Shown piece after piece: positions 8,578 to 21,075 of a DNA stretch of 64,000 nucleotides. Position 1 is the stretch's first letter; every line of letters begins with the position of its first letter. Made by a program: the position numbers and the translations under genes. The notes under the pieces are model-generated. The model did no database searches. It was not told the origin of the DNA and saw only the letters and a program-made list of their open reading frames with translations. The DNA is from Rehaibacterium terrae (GTDB lineage: Bacteria > Pseudomonadota > Gammaproteobacteria > Xanthomonadales > Xanthomonadaceae). Where the stretch lies: assembly GCF_014202935.1 (NCBI RefSeq), contig NZ_JACHHX010000006.1, positions 62,001 to 126,000 on the forward strand, given 5' to 3'.

Positions 8578-8595
8578 TTCCGGGCGCCGCCGCGC

Positions 8596-9321
8596 TCAGG
8601 CGATCTCGACCTCCGCCTCGGGCACTTCCGCCGGCCACAGGCAACGACCGGCCTTGGCCGCGATCCGCTCCAGCCGCGCGCGGTGGGCGGCGGTTTCCTC
8701 CGCCGAGGCGCGCAGCACGCGACGCGGCAGATCGGCAGTCGCGAACGTGCGCTCGAACGCCGTGGCGCCCGACTCGACCACGACCCCGAGGCCGAGATCG
8801 CCCTGCCCCGAGGTCAGCGCCAGATACACCTCGGCGAGGAGTTCGGCGTCGAGCAGCGCGCCATGCAGCTTGCGGTGGGCGTTGTTGACGCCGAGGCGCT
8901 TGCACAGGGCGTCGAGCGAATTGCGCTGCCCGGGGAAACGCTCGCGCGCCAGCGCCAGCGTGTCGACCACGCTGCAATGCTCCTCGATGCGGCCCAGGTG
9001 CGGGCCGAGCAGCGACAGCTCGTAGTTGAGGAAGCCGACGTCGAACGCGGCGTTGTGGATGATCAGCTCGGCGCCGCGGACGAAATCGAGGAATTCGTCG
9101 ACCACTTCCGCGAAGCGCGGCTTGTCGGCGAGGAACTCCAGCGTCAGGCCGGTGACTTCCTGCGCGCCCGCTTCCATCTCCCGTTCGGGATTGAGGTGCT
9201 TGTGGAGTTGCCGGCCGGTCAGCCGTCGCTCCAGCAGCTCCACGCAGCCGATCTCGACGATGCGGTTGCCCTTCTCCCAGGACAGGCCGGTGGTTTCGGT
9301 ATCGAGGACGATCTGACGCAT
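8596..9321 (-). CDS. dnaQ: DNA polymerase III epsilon subunit (3'-5' proofreading exonuclease)
   Basis: 241 residues. The DEDDh exonuclease motifs are all present: DTETTGL at residues 7-13 (Exo I), HNAAFDVGFLN (Exo II) and HRKLHGALLDAELLAEVYL (Exo III). The C-terminal tail after about residue 190 is the segment that binds the polymerase alpha subunit. It proofreads replication errors within the Pol III core. It follows rnhA in the same orientation, the classic rnhA-dnaQ neighbourhood. Confidence 0.96.
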   Translation of the reverse strand: MRQIVLDTETTGLSWEKGNRIVEIGCVELLERRLTGRQLHKHLNPEREMEAGAQEVTGLTLEFLADKPRFAEVVDEFLDFVRGAELIIHNAAFDVGFLNYELSLLGPHLGRIEEHCSVVDTLALARERFPGQRNSLDALCKRLGVNNAHRKLHGALLDAELLAEVYLALTSGQGDLGLGVVVESGATAFERTFATADLPRRVLRASAEETAAHRARLERIAAKAGRCLWPAEVPEAEVEIA

Positions 9322-9398
9322 GGACGGGTGACGGGTGACCAGTGACCAGTGGCGGGAAGGGTAGCCCGAGGGAGGACTGACGGAAACCGCCTACCCGC

Positions 9399-9881
9399 TC
9401 ACCGATGTCCGGCTCCCGATGCCCGGTTCCCGATGTCCGGTTCCCGATTCGCGGCCTTCAGGGCGGCGGCGCGCGCCAGTGCGTCCACCCGCTCGTTGTC
9501 GGCGTGACCGGCATGGGCTTTCACCCAGTGCCAGTGCACGCGGTGACGCCGGGCGGCGGCATCCAGCCGCTGCCACAGGTCCCGGTTCTTGACCGGCTCA
9601 CCGCCAGCGGTCTTCCAGTCGCGGCGGATCCAGTTCGGCATCCACTCCGAAATACCTTGCTGGACATACTTCGAGTCGGTGTGCAGATCGACCTCGCAGC
9701 TTTCGCGCAAGGCTTCCAGTCCCATGATTGCCGCCATCAGCTCCATGCGGTTGTTGGTGGTCTGCGCCTCGCCCCCCGCGAGTTCGCGTTCGTGGCCCTG
9801 GAAGCGCAGCAGCGCCGCCCAACCGCCCGGGCCGGGGTTGCCGAGGCAGGCGCCGTCGGTGTGGATCAGGACCCGCTTCAT
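9399..9881 (-). CDS. rnhA: Ribonuclease HI
   Basis: 160-residue RNase HI that degrades the RNA strand of RNA-DNA hybrids (R-loops, primers). Catalytic carboxylates are seen in [14 protein letters not shown] (D9), [17 protein letters not shown] and [14 protein letters not shown] 9881 is preferred over an in-frame GTG at 9887. The last 15 or so residues ([15 protein letters not shown]) are encoded by a short tandem repeat rather than by family-conserved sequence, so the C-terminus has been remodelled by the repeat. Confidence 0.95.
   Translation of the reverse strand: MKRVLIHTDGACLGNPGPGGWAALLRFQGHERELAGGEAQTTNNRMELMAAIMGLEALRESCEVDLHTDSKYVQQGISEWMPNWIRRDWKTAGGEPVKNRDLWQRLDAAARRHRVHWHWVKAHAGHADNERVDALARAAALKAANREPDIGNRASGAGHR
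9404..9449. repeat. Tandem 14-mer repeats (GGGAACCGG-type) in the 3' end of rnhA
   Basis: Three near-identical 14-base units begin at 9404, 9418 and 9432 (GATGTCCGGCTCCC, GATGCCCGGTTCCC, GATGTCCGGTTCCC), followed by a partial fourth. Read on the minus strand they are the same GGGAATCGGGAACCGG-type heptamers found upstream of tgt and hutG and after suhB. Confidence 0.85.
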
Positions 9882-9897
9882 CGCCACGCGCCCGGCC

Positions 9898-10593
9898 TCA
9901 CCCCGGATACATGCCGGGCTTGAGCGCGACGGACGCGGTGCGCTGCAGCCGCAACGGCGTGAGCCCGACCTCGCGGCGGCGGGCCTGGAGCAGGTAGGAC
10001 GAGCGGAAACGGTCGATCATGGTTTCCTTAGGGCGATCGGAGGGCGGCAGCCGGTCGTGTCCCGACCACAGTGCACCGAGATAGCGGCAGCACTGGACCT
10101 CCAGGCCGGCTTCGCGCACCCAGGCGGCGAGGCTGCCGACGCCGGTCGCGCGCAGGTCGCTTCGCAGCCAGCGCAGCCGCGCAAGCCCGTAAGGATTGAA
10201 CACGACGAACAGCGCCACGCCTTCCGGCTTGAGCACACGCGCGATCTCGCCGACCAGGGCCGCCGGCGCGCGAGAACTCTCGATCACGTGCTCGGCGTAG
10301 ACCAGCGCGCAGCTGGCGCCAGCCAAAGGCAGCGCGCCATCCTCGCAGCGCAGGTCACCGGCCAGACCGTCGCCGGCCCGGTACAAGGACAGCACCGTGC
10401 GCAGCGCGCTGCCCGGCACGGCTGCCGCCAGCGCGGGCGCGGGCCGCAGGAACAGACCGTAGCGGCCGAAGGCGCGTCCCAGGTCGCTGGCGACCTGTCG
10501 CTGCTCCTCGCGGAGCAGACGCTGCACGGCTTCGCGGGCGAACCAGGCCTCGGCCGGGTACGCGGATTGACGGGCTGCGACGAAGGCGGGCAT
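9898..10593 (-). CDS. SAM-dependent methyltransferase, YafS-like
   Basis: 231-residue class I methyltransferase-like protein. The recognisable part is the middle, [28 protein letters not shown], typical of the Methyltransf_11 family; the SAM-binding glycine loop is weak. In Escherichia coli the same position between gloB and rnhA is held by yafS, which supports orthology. The substrate is unknown. ATG 10593 ([15 protein letters not shown]) is chosen; upstream in-frame sequence overlaps the divergent gloB leader. Confidence 0.8.
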   Translation of the reverse strand: MPAFVAARQSAYPAEAWFAREAVQRLLREEQRQVASDLGRAFGRYGLFLRPAPALAAAVPGSALRTVLSLYRAGDGLAGDLRCEDGALPLAGASCALVYAEHVIESSRAPAALVGEIARVLKPEGVALFVVFNPYGLARLRWLRSDLRATGVGSLAAWVREAGLEVQCCRYLGALWSGHDRLPPSDRPKETMIDRFRSSYLLQARRREVGLTPLRLQRTASVALKPGMYPG

Positions 10594-10646
10594 GGTGGGA
10601 ATTGTGCGGCAAATGGCCGCCCCGGTCACTGGCCGCTGCCCGACGC

Positions 10647-11417
10647 ATGCTCGCACTTCACGCACTGCCCGCCTTCCAGGACAACTACGTGTGGACGCTC
10701 ACCGACGAACGCGGCCATGCGCTGGTCGTCGATCCCGGCGAGGCCCGCCCGGTGCTCGAAGCCGCCCGCCGCGGCCTGCGGCCGGTGGCGATCCTGCTTA
10801 CCCATCACCACGCCGATCATGTCGGCGGCGCGGCCGAATTGCTGGCGCACTTCGCCATTCCCTGCTTCGCGCCGGCCGACGAGCGCATCGACATCCCCGG
10901 CGAGCGCGTGGCGGAAGGCGAGCGCGTGCGGATCGACGCGCTCGGTCTCGACTTCGACGTGCTCGAAGTGCCCGGTCACACGCGCAGCCACATCGCGTTC
11001 CACGGCCATGGCCATCTGTTCTGCGGCGACACCCTGTTCAGTCTCGGTTGCGGCCGCCTGTTCGAAGGTTCGCCGGCCCAGATGCTCGACTCCCTCGACA
11101 AACTGGCCGCCCTGCCGGAGGACAGTCTGGTGTGCTGCGCCCACGAATACACCCTCGCCAACGCCCGCTTCGCGCTCACCGTGGACCCCGGCAACGCCGC
11201 CCTGCGCGCGCGCGCCGACCAGGCCCGCGCGCAGCGCCAGCTCGCCCGCCCGACGCTCCCCGTCCCGCTGGCGAGCGAGCGCCAGTGCAACCCATTCCTG
11301 CGCTGTCACGAAGCGGCGATCCGCGAGGCGGTCGCCCGCCACACCGGCAGCATGCCGGAGGACCGGCTGGCCACCTTCGCCGCGCTGCGGCGCTGGAAGG
11401 ACGGCTTCCGCGCATGA
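10647..11417 (+). CDS. gloB: Hydroxyacylglutathione hydrolase (glyoxalase II)
   Basis: 256-residue MBL-fold enzyme that hydrolyses S-lactoylglutathione to lactate and glutathione in methylglyoxal detoxification. Zinc ligands are seen in LLTHHHADHVGGA, VPGHTRSHI, FCGDTLFSLGCGRLFEG and CAHEYTLAN, and a C-terminal glutathione-binding helix region ends RRWKDGF. Start ATG 10647 (MLALHALPAF) fits the family N-terminus. Its TGA overlaps the mltD start (ATGA). Confidence 0.96.
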   Translation: MLALHALPAFQDNYVWTLTDERGHALVVDPGEARPVLEAARRGLRPVAILLTHHHADHVGGAAELLAHFAIPCFAPADERIDIPGERVAEGERVRIDALGLDFDVLEVPGHTRSHIAFHGHGHLFCGDTLFSLGCGRLFEGSPAQMLDSLDKLAALPEDSLVCCAHEYTLANARFALTVDPGNAALRARADQARAQRQLARPTLPVPLASERQCNPFLRCHEAAIREAVARHTGSMPEDRLATFAALRRWKDGFRA

Positions 11418-12628
11418 TGCGCGCCTTCGCCGCCGCCGTGCCGCTGCTCGCGGCCCTGCTGCTCGCCGCCTGCCAGACGCCGCCCCGGCGCACACCAGCG
11501 CCCGCTGAAGGTCCGGCAACCGTCGCCGCCCCGGCGCCATCGTCGAAGCCGGCCAAGCGCAAACCGCGCCAACCCGCCACCGTGGCGGACGACGCGCCGC
11601 ATGCCACGGCCGCGCCGGCACCACCCGCCGACACGCTCACCGGGGATGAGGTGTTCACCCGTCTGATCGCCCGCCTGGAAACCCCCGCCTGCGGCGGCGG
11701 CGCCAGCGCCGAGTTCTGGCGCAAGCGCTACGCCGGCCACCCCGACCGCTTCGCCGAACGGCTGACCGCCATCCTGCCGCTGCTGGCCTACGTCACGCTG
11801 GAGGTCGAGCGCGCCGACCTTCCCGGCGAGTTCGCGCTGATACCGATCGTCGAGAGCTGGTATCGCCCGGATGCGCTCGGCGCGGGAGGGCCGGCCGGCA
11901 TGTGGCAGATGGTCGCCGGCACGGCACGCGGCAACGGCATCGTCATCGTTCCCGGTTACGACGGCCGTTTGTCGCCGCTGCAGTCCACCGAGGCTGCACT
12001 CGCCCACCTCGCCGATCTGCTCGAACGCTTCGGCAACTGGCGGCTGGCGGCGATGGCGTACAACGCCGGCGAACAGCGCGTGCAGCGGATCGTCGCCCGC
12101 GACGACTCCGCGGCCTCGGGCGACCGACGCCGTCCGGCCGGCCTCGCCGGTACCACCTACGAGTACATCAGCAAGCTCAAGGCCCTCTCCTGCCTGCTGG
12201 CGGAGCCGGAGCGGCACCGGCTGCGTCTGCCCGGCAGCGCGGTGGTGCCGCGGCTGGAAGCGATCGACGTGCCGCCCCGCGTGCATCGCCTGGACTCCGT
12301 CGCCGCCAGCCTGGATCTGCCGCCCGGCGAGCTCCGCCACTTCAACGCCGGCCATCGTCACGGGATCATCGCCGCCGACGCCCCGCGCAGAATCCTCGTA
12401 CCCGCCGCCACGCGCCCGCACTGGCCGTCGCTGGCCGACCTGGTCGAGGCACCCCCGCCCGCGCCGAAGTCCCCGTCACAGACGACCCACACCGTCGTCA
12501 GCGGCGACAGCCTGTGGTCGATCGCGCGCCGGCACGGCCTAAAGCTCGACGAACTGATGCGCTGGAACGGCCTGACCGCCAGCTCGGTCCTGCGCCCAGG
12601 CCAGGTGCTGCGGCTGACGCCGCCCTGA
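11414..12628 (+). CDS. mltD: Membrane-bound lytic murein transglycosylase D-like lipoprotein
   Basis: 404 residues. The N-terminal lipoprotein signal ends LLLAAC (C about residue 20) and a Pro/Ala-rich linker follows. The SLT catalytic domain contains IPIVESWYRPDA (catalytic Glu) and GPAGMWQM with later MAYNAGE. A single C-terminal LysM domain (HTVVSGDSLWSIARRHGL) binds peptidoglycan; E. coli MltD has two. It cleaves glycan strands to 1,6-anhydro products. The start overlaps gloB by four bases. Confidence 0.92.
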   Translation: MMRAFAAAVPLLAALLLAACQTPPRRTPAPAEGPATVAAPAPSSKPAKRKPRQPATVADDAPHATAAPAPPADTLTGDEVFTRLIARLETPACGGGASAEFWRKRYAGHPDRFAERLTAILPLLAYVTLEVERADLPGEFALIPIVESWYRPDALGAGGPAGMWQMVAGTARGNGIVIVPGYDGRLSPLQSTEAALAHLADLLERFGNWRLAAMAYNAGEQRVQRIVARDDSAASGDRRRPAGLAGTTYEYISKLKALSCLLAEPERHRLRLPGSAVVPRLEAIDVPPRVHRLDSVAASLDLPPGELRHFNAGHRHGIIAADAPRRILVPAATRPHWPSLADLVEAPPPAPKSPSQTTHTVVSGDSLWSIARRHGLKLDELMRWNGLTASSVLRPGQVLRLTPP

Positions 12629-12710
12629 CCGGCGACTGGCGGCCCCGGCCGGTTTGACGGCAAACTAGAGCCTTTGCTCGACCGGCGACGGTCACCGATA
12701 CGGAGGCTAC

Positions 12711-13502
12711 ATGGGATTCCTGCAGGGCAAGCGCGCGCTCATCACCGGCATCGCCAGCCAGCGCTCGATCGCCAGCGGCATCGCCGAGGCGATGCACCGC
12801 GAAGGCGCCGAGCTCGCTTTCACCTACCAGAACGACAAGCTCAAGTCGCGCGTCGAGGACGCCGCCAGAGAGTTCGGTTCCGAGATCGTGCTGCCGCTCG
12901 ACGTCAGCGACGACGCGCAGATCGACGCCCTGTTCGCGGAGCTCGGCAGGCGCTGGGACGGCTTCGACATCCTCGTCCACGCCATCGCCTACGCCCCACG
13001 CGAAGCCATCGGCGGCGAGTTCCTCGCCGGCCTCGACCGCGAGGCCTTCCGCATCGCCCACGACATCTCCGCCTACAGCCTGGTCGCGTTGGCCAAGGCC
13101 GCCCGGCCGATGATGAAAGGCCGCAACGGCGCCATCGTCACCCTCAGCTACCTCGGCGCCGAGCGCGCGCTCGCCAACTACAACGTGATGGGCGTGGCCA
13201 AGGCCAGCCTGGAAGCCTGCGTGCGCTACCTGGCGCTCAACCTCGGCGCCGAGGGCACCCGCGTCAACGCGATCTCGGCCGGTCCGATCAAGACCCTCGC
13301 CGCATCCGGCGTGGCCGATTTCCGCAAGATGCTGCACCACGTCGAGAAGTACTCGCCGCTGCGCCGCAACGTCACCATCGAGGATGTCGGCAACGTCGCC
13401 GCCTTCATGTGCTCCGACCTGGCGGCCGGCGTCACCGGCGAGGTCACCTACGTCGATGCGGGCTACAACATCCTCGGCATGACCGGGCTCGACGTCGACT
13501 GA
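12711..13502 (+). CDS. fabI: Enoyl-[acyl-carrier-protein] reductase (NADH)
   Basis: 263-residue short-chain dehydrogenase-like protein of the FabI family, catalysing the last step of each fatty acid elongation cycle. Seen: [23 protein letters not shown] cofactor site at the N-terminus, a HAIAYAP loop and the catalytic Tyr-X6-Lys as YNVMGVAK. The C-terminus is GYNILGM. ATG 12711 has a good ribosome site, CGGAGG, seven bases upstream. The gene ends before a strong bidirectional terminator. Confidence 0.94.
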   Translation: MGFLQGKRALITGIASQRSIASGIAEAMHREGAELAFTYQNDKLKSRVEDAAREFGSEIVLPLDVSDDAQIDALFAELGRRWDGFDILVHAIAYAPREAIGGEFLAGLDREAFRIAHDISAYSLVALAKAARPMMKGRNGAIVTLSYLGAERALANYNVMGVAKASLEACVRYLALNLGAEGTRVNAISAGPIKTLAASGVADFRKMLHHVEKYSPLRRNVTIEDVGNVAAFMCSDLAAGVTGEVTYVDAGYNILGMTGLDVD

Positions 13503-13510
13503 TCCGGCCC

Positions 13511-13546
13511 GGACGCGACAACGGACGCGATAACGGATGCGATAAT
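13511..13546 (+). repeat. Three tandem 12-mers after fabI
   Basis: GGACGCGACAAC, GGACGCGATAAC and GGATGCGATAAT stand head to tail between the fabI stop codon and its terminator. No function is apparent. Confidence 0.7.
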
Positions 13547-13549
13547 CGG

Positions 13550-13577
13550 AAAAGGCCCGGCATTGCCGGGCCTTTTT
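13550..13577. terminator. Bidirectional intrinsic terminator between fabI and ppiD
   Basis: AAGGCCCGGC and GCCGGGCCTT form a ten-base stem with loop ATT, flanked by an A run on the left and TTTTT on the right. It can therefore serve fabI on the plus strand and ppiD on the minus strand. Confidence 0.9.
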
Positions 13578-13605
13578 CTTGCTTCCTCGGCGACGGCGGC
13601 CGCGG

Positions 13606-15549
13606 TCAGAGCCGCTCCTCGGCCACCGAGACCGGGAACTGCCTGCGCAGCGCATCGATGTAGGCCTGGACCTCGATCGCCGACTGGGCGCGCGCCAGCT
13701 GCTGCTTGAGCGCACCGCGGAACGTGGCGTCCAAGGCGGTCGGATCGCCGTCGCGCACACCCGACACGGCGAGCAGCACGTAACTGTCGCCGCCGAGGGC
13801 GACGGAACCGACGCTGACCTCCCCCTCGGCAGGACGCGGCAGGCGGAATGCCTCGTCCACGATCGCCCGGTCCAGGCCACCCGTGACGCGGTCGATGTCG
13901 CGCACCTGCCGCAGCTCGGCGCCGACTTCCGCTGCCAGCACGTCCAGTGCTTCGCCCGCGCGGGCGCGTGCCAGCAGTGCCTCCGCCTGCTCGCGGGCCG
14001 CCTCCGCGCGGCGCTCGGCGCGGATTTCGTCCTCGATACGGTCGCGCACTTGCGCCAACGGCAACGGCTCGGAAGGTTCGTGCTCGGCGACGCGGATGAC
14101 GACGATCCGGTTCGGACCGAGTTCGATCGGGCCGCTGGTGTTCCGCTCCTCCAGCACGTCGCGCGAGAACGCTGCCTCGATCACCGCCGGATTGGCGGCG
14201 ATCCCGGTGCCACCGTCGCGGCCGAACGGCCCGGTGCGCTTGAGTTCGAGCCCGAGCGCTTCCGCGGCTGGCGCCAGCGAGGTCGGATCGCGATAGGTCT
14301 GGTCGAGCAGGCGGCCGCCGAGTTCGCTGAAGGCGCGTTCGCGCTCGGATTCGAGCAGCTCCCGCTCCAGCGCGTCGCGCACCTCGGCGAATTCCCGCAC
14401 CTCGCCCTCGCGCACGTCACGCAGCAGGATCACATGCCAGCCGTCGCTGCTGCGCACCGGCTCGCTCACGCCGCCGACCTCCAGGGCATACAGCGCGCGC
14501 TCGAAATCCGCATCGAGCAGGCCCTGCTCGATCCAGCCGAGATCGCCGCCATCGTTGCGCGAACCGATGTCGTCGGAATGCGTGCGGGCCAGGTCGGCGA
14601 AGTCGGCGCCTTCGCGCGCCTGGCGGGCGAGATCGGCGGCCCGGTCACGCGCGCGCTGCTCGGTCGCAGCGTCGGCATTGGCGGGCACCTGGATCAGGAT
14701 GTGCGAGGCCAGGCGCTGCTCCGGCTCGACGAAGCGGGCGCGCTGCTCCTGATAGCGGTCGCGCAGAGTCTGCTCGTCGATCGTGGTCGGCACGGCGATG
14801 TTCGAGGCATCGATTTCGACGTACTCCAGCGTGACGCGCTCAGGACTGCGGTAACGGTCCGTACGCTCGGCGTACCAGGCCTGCACCTGCTCGTCGGTCA
14901 CCGTTTCGTCCACGTCCCGCGGCACGGGCAGTGCCAGATAGTCGATATCGCGGCGCTGGTCGCGCAGGCGGATGAAGGCATCGAGGTCGGCATCGCTCAC
15001 GAAGGCGGAGCGCGCGATCTGGTTCGGCAGCAGCTGGCGCACCAGGTCCTCGCGCAGCTGACGCTCGAAACCGCTTATCGTCATGCCCTGCGATTGCAGC
15101 AGCAGGCGGTACTGGGTCTGATCGAAACGCCCATCCACCTGGAAAGCCGGGATATTCATGATCTCGCGCGCGACCACCGCATCGGGCACGACCACGCCGT
15201 TGCGTTCGGCGGCGATCAGCAGCAGCTGCTCCTCGATCAGCGCGTCCAGGACCTGCCGCTTCACGGTGATGTCATCGAACTGGCGCGGGTCGTAGGCGTC
15301 GCCGAGCGTCTGCCGCATGCGCTGCCGGTATTGCTCGAAACGGCTGCGGAACTCGTCCTGCGAGATCTCGCGGGTGTCCTTGCCGAGCTGCCACCAGGGC
15401 GCGGGAACCTCGATCTTCGCGACCCAGGTCGCCACCTGCGCCGAGAAGTAGTTGTTCACGCCGAAAAAGGCGAACGGGATGATCAGCAGACCCACGATGA
15501 CGAATGCCAGCCATCCCGACGTGGTCTTCTCGCGCAGCTTCTGGAGCAT
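13606..15549 (-). CDS. ppiD: Periplasmic folding chaperone PpiD (SurA N / parvulin domains)
   Basis: 647 residues. One N-terminal transmembrane anchor at about residues 13-33 (GWLAFVIVGLLIIPFAFFGV) is followed by a SurA_N-like chaperone domain and a parvulin-type prolyl isomerase domain near residues 265-365 (ASHILIQV, GGDLGWIEQG, VRSSDGWHVILL). A long helical C-terminal domain follows. It acts at the periplasmic exit of SecYEG on emerging secreted and outer-membrane proteins. In E. coli it lies directly after hup; here tRNA-Val and tRNA-Asp are inserted between, as in other Xanthomonads. Confidence 0.94.
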   Translation of the reverse strand: MLQKLREKTTSGWLAFVIVGLLIIPFAFFGVNNYFSAQVATWVAKIEVPAPWWQLGKDTREISQDEFRSRFEQYRQRMRQTLGDAYDPRQFDDITVKRQVLDALIEEQLLLIAAERNGVVVPDAVVAREIMNIPAFQVDGRFDQTQYRLLLQSQGMTISGFERQLREDLVRQLLPNQIARSAFVSDADLDAFIRLRDQRRDIDYLALPVPRDVDETVTDEQVQAWYAERTDRYRSPERVTLEYVEIDASNIAVPTTIDEQTLRDRYQEQRARFVEPEQRLASHILIQVPANADAATEQRARDRAADLARQAREGADFADLARTHSDDIGSRNDGGDLGWIEQGLLDADFERALYALEVGGVSEPVRSSDGWHVILLRDVREGEVREFAEVRDALERELLESERERAFSELGGRLLDQTYRDPTSLAPAAEALGLELKRTGPFGRDGGTGIAANPAVIEAAFSRDVLEERNTSGPIELGPNRIVVIRVAEHEPSEPLPLAQVRDRIEDEIRAERRAEAAREQAEALLARARAGEALDVLAAEVGAELRQVRDIDRVTGGLDRAIVDEAFRLPRPAEGEVSVGSVALGGDSYVLLAVSGVRDGDPTALDATFRGALKQQLARAQSAIEVQAYIDALRRQFPVSVAEERL

Positions 15550-15593
15550 GATCGGACTTACCCGTGCTGAGCGGGCCCGGGGCTACCGGGCCC

Positions 15594-15627
15594 GGAAAAA
15601 AAGAGGGCGCCTTTGCGGGGCGCCCTC
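15594..15627 (-). terminator. Intrinsic terminator after tRNA-Asp
   Basis: On the minus strand GAGGGCGCC and GGCGCCCTC form a nine-base stem followed by an uninterrupted run of T, eight bases after the tRNA-Asp 3' end. It ends the hup/tRNA transcript and separates it from ppiD. Confidence 0.9.
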
Positions 15628-15634
15628 GGTGTAG

Positions 15635-15711
15635 TGGCGGAGTGGACGGGACTCGAACCCGCGACCCCCGGCGTGACAGGCCGGTATTCTAACCGACTGA
15701 ACTACCACTCC
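15635..15711 (-). tRNA. tRNA-Asp(GTC)
   Basis: 77 nt with encoded CCA. Acceptor GGAGTGG/CCACTCC, discriminator G, anticodon loop CTGTCAC (GTC), T loop TTCGAGT. It follows tRNA-Val in the same direction. Confidence 0.98.
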
Positions 15712-15764
15712 GCTGTCCTGTCGATGAAGGCTGCGCATTGTACGCAGATTTCACCGTTTGTAAA

Positions 15765-15839
15765 TGGTGGGTGCTGAGGGTTTCGAACCCCCGACCCTCG
15801 CCTTGTAAGGGCGACGCTCTACCGCTGAGCTAAGCACCC
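15765..15839 (-). tRNA. tRNA-Val(TAC)
   Basis: 75 nt with encoded CCA. Acceptor GGGTGCT/AGCACCC, discriminator A, anticodon stem TCGCC/GGCGA with loop CTTACAA (TAC). It starts 15 bases after the hup stop codon, so hup, tRNA-Val and tRNA-Asp probably share one transcript. Confidence 0.98.
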
Positions 15840-15854
15840 TTTGGCGCGAGCCGC

Positions 15855-16127
15855 TCAGTTTACAGCGTCCTTGAGCGCCTTGCCAGCCTTGAAGCCGGGC
15901 ACCTTCGAGGCCTTGATCTTGATCGTCTGGCCGGTGCGCGGATTGCGACCGGTACGGGCGGCGCGCTTGCGAACCTGGAAGGTACCGAAACCCACGAGGG
16001 TCACGGAATCACCCTTCTTGAGCGCCTTCTTGATGACTTCGATCATCGCGTCGACCGCACGACCTGCGTCTGCCTTCGACAGCTCGGCGGCGCCGGCAAC
16101 CGCACCAATGAAATCGGCTTTGTTCAT
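15855..16127 (-). CDS. hup: DNA-binding protein HU
   Basis: 90-residue histone-like protein that bends and compacts DNA. It has the family start [11 protein letters not shown] and the DNA-binding arm [34 protein letters not shown] 16127 is used, because a longer in-frame extension to 16205 is not HU-like. It follows lon downstream, as in E. coli (lon-hupB-ppiD), with its own promoter in the gap. Confidence 0.97.
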   Translation of the reverse strand: MNKADFIGAVAGAAELSKADAGRAVDAMIEVIKKALKKGDSVTLVGFGTFQVRKRAARTGRNPRTGQTIKIKASKVPGFKAGKALKDAVN

Positions 16128-16261
16128 TATCGGACTCCCTGAGCGAGTTCTACCCGCAGTTCGTTCCAACCGGGCTCCCCCCATCCGGTCTCCCCGACGG
16201 TTCACCCGATCGACCTGAGCCGCGATTCCTGCGTTGCGAGCAGCTACCGCGGTTGCAGCGA

Positions 16262-16290
16262 TTTATACCAGTGCCCCCCATGGGGCGCAA
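16262..16290 (-). promoter_or_regulatory. Sigma-70 promoter of hup
   Basis: On the minus strand TTGCGC and TATAAA are separated by exactly 17 bases. The -10 box is a near-perfect match. The predicted transcript begins about 125-130 bases before the hup start codon, giving a long leader. The spacer holds a run of C and G but no other obvious element. Confidence 0.7.
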
Positions 16291-16375
16291 CAAGAAAACC
16301 AAGGTTTCATGCGGCTTCCAAGGCATCCGGATCACTTCGTCGAGAGGCGCGCGATCCGGATAGGCGCTTGCGCAT

Positions 16376-18820
<2,445 letters not shown>

Positions 18821-18893
18821 GGGGGTCTCCTGGCCGGCGCCGGAGCGCCGGCGGTTGTCTCGTGCGGGCGCATGACGCGCCCTCCGGCTCAGG

Positions 18894-18922
18894 TTATGGG
18901 GGCCGCCGACCCGGCTTGCAAG
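18894..18922 (-). promoter_or_regulatory. Heat-shock (sigma-32) promoter-like site before lon
   Basis: On the minus strand CTTGCAA is followed after 14 bases by CCCCATAA, 74 bases before the lon ATG. The sigma-32 consensus is CTTGAAA with a 13-17 base spacer and CCCCATNT, so only one base of each half differs. lon is a classic heat-shock gene, which supports the call. Confidence 0.7.
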
Positions 18923-19002
18923 GGAAGCCTGCACCTGCCGGCGACGGCCGGCAAGCGGGCTTTGAAATCAACGGGTTGCGCGCCGCACGGCGCGCGGCGG
19001 CC

Positions 19003-20286
<1,284 letters not shown>

Positions 20287-20401
20287 GCTTCAGGCGCCTC
20301 GAAAAGGGTGGTTCGGGTCGGAGAATAGCACAGCCCTGACGCCACAAGCCCCGCGCCGGCAGGACGGAGCGAGGGGGCGACGGGCGGCGCGAATCGGGGA
20401 A

Positions 20402-21037
20402 TCAGGAGGGCTGGATGCTCTCGTCGGGGCGCCGGACCAGCACCTCGTCGACCAGGCCGTAGGCCTTGGCCTCCTCGGCGCTCTTGAAGTTGTCGCGGTC
20501 GGTGTCCCTGGCGATCTGCTCGATCGGCTGGCCGGTGTGCCGGGCCATGATCGCGTTCAGCTTGTCGCGCAGCGAGAGGATCTCGCGGGCATGGATGTCG
20601 ATGTCGGTCGCCTGGCCCTGGAAGCCGCCGAGCGGCTGGTGGATCATCACCCGCGAGTTGGGCAGCGAATAGCGCTTGCCCTTGGCACCCGCGGCCAGCA
20701 GCAACGCGCCCATGCTGGCCGCCTGACCGACGCAGATGGTGCTCACGTCGGGCTTGATGTACTGCATGGTGTCGTAGATGGCCAGCCCCGCGGTGACGAT
20801 GCCGCCCGGCGAGTTGATGTACAGGCTGATGTCCTTCTCGGGGTTGTCCGCTTCCAGGAACAGCAGCTGGGCGACGACCACATTGGCCATGTGGTCGTCG
20901 ATCGGACCGACCAGGAAGATCACCCGCTCCTTGAGCAGACGCGAATAGATGTCGTAGGCGCGCTCGCCGCGGCTGGTCTGCTCGACCACCATCGGAACGA
21001 GATTCAGTGCAACGGTGGGATCCATCTTCGCGCTCAT
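20402..21037 (-). CDS. clpP: ATP-dependent Clp protease proteolytic subunit
   Basis: 211-residue serine peptidase forming the tetradecameric chamber. The catalytic Ser is in [16 protein letters not shown], the His in [11 protein letters not shown], and the Asp lies in a later helix. A short N-terminal extension ([15 protein letters not shown]) is typical of the self-processed form. It follows tig by 38 bases and precedes clpX. Confidence 0.98.
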   Translation of the reverse strand: MSAKMDPTVALNLVPMVVEQTSRGERAYDIYSRLLKERVIFLVGPIDDHMANVVVAQLLFLEADNPEKDISLYINSPGGIVTAGLAIYDTMQYIKPDVSTICVGQAASMGALLLAAGAKGKRYSLPNSRVMIHQPLGGFQGQATDIDIHAREILSLRDKLNAIMARHTGQPIEQIARDTDRDNFKSAEEAKAYGLVDEVLVRRPDESIQPS

Positions 21038-21075
21038 GACTCGTAGGGTCTCCTGATCGTCCAGCCGGCAGCCTA

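Noticed and set aside
13579-15570. Open frame of 663 codons opposite ppiD
   Set aside because: Antisense shadow; PpiD carries the anchor and parvulin motifs, and the antisense frame runs through the terminator and shows no domain.
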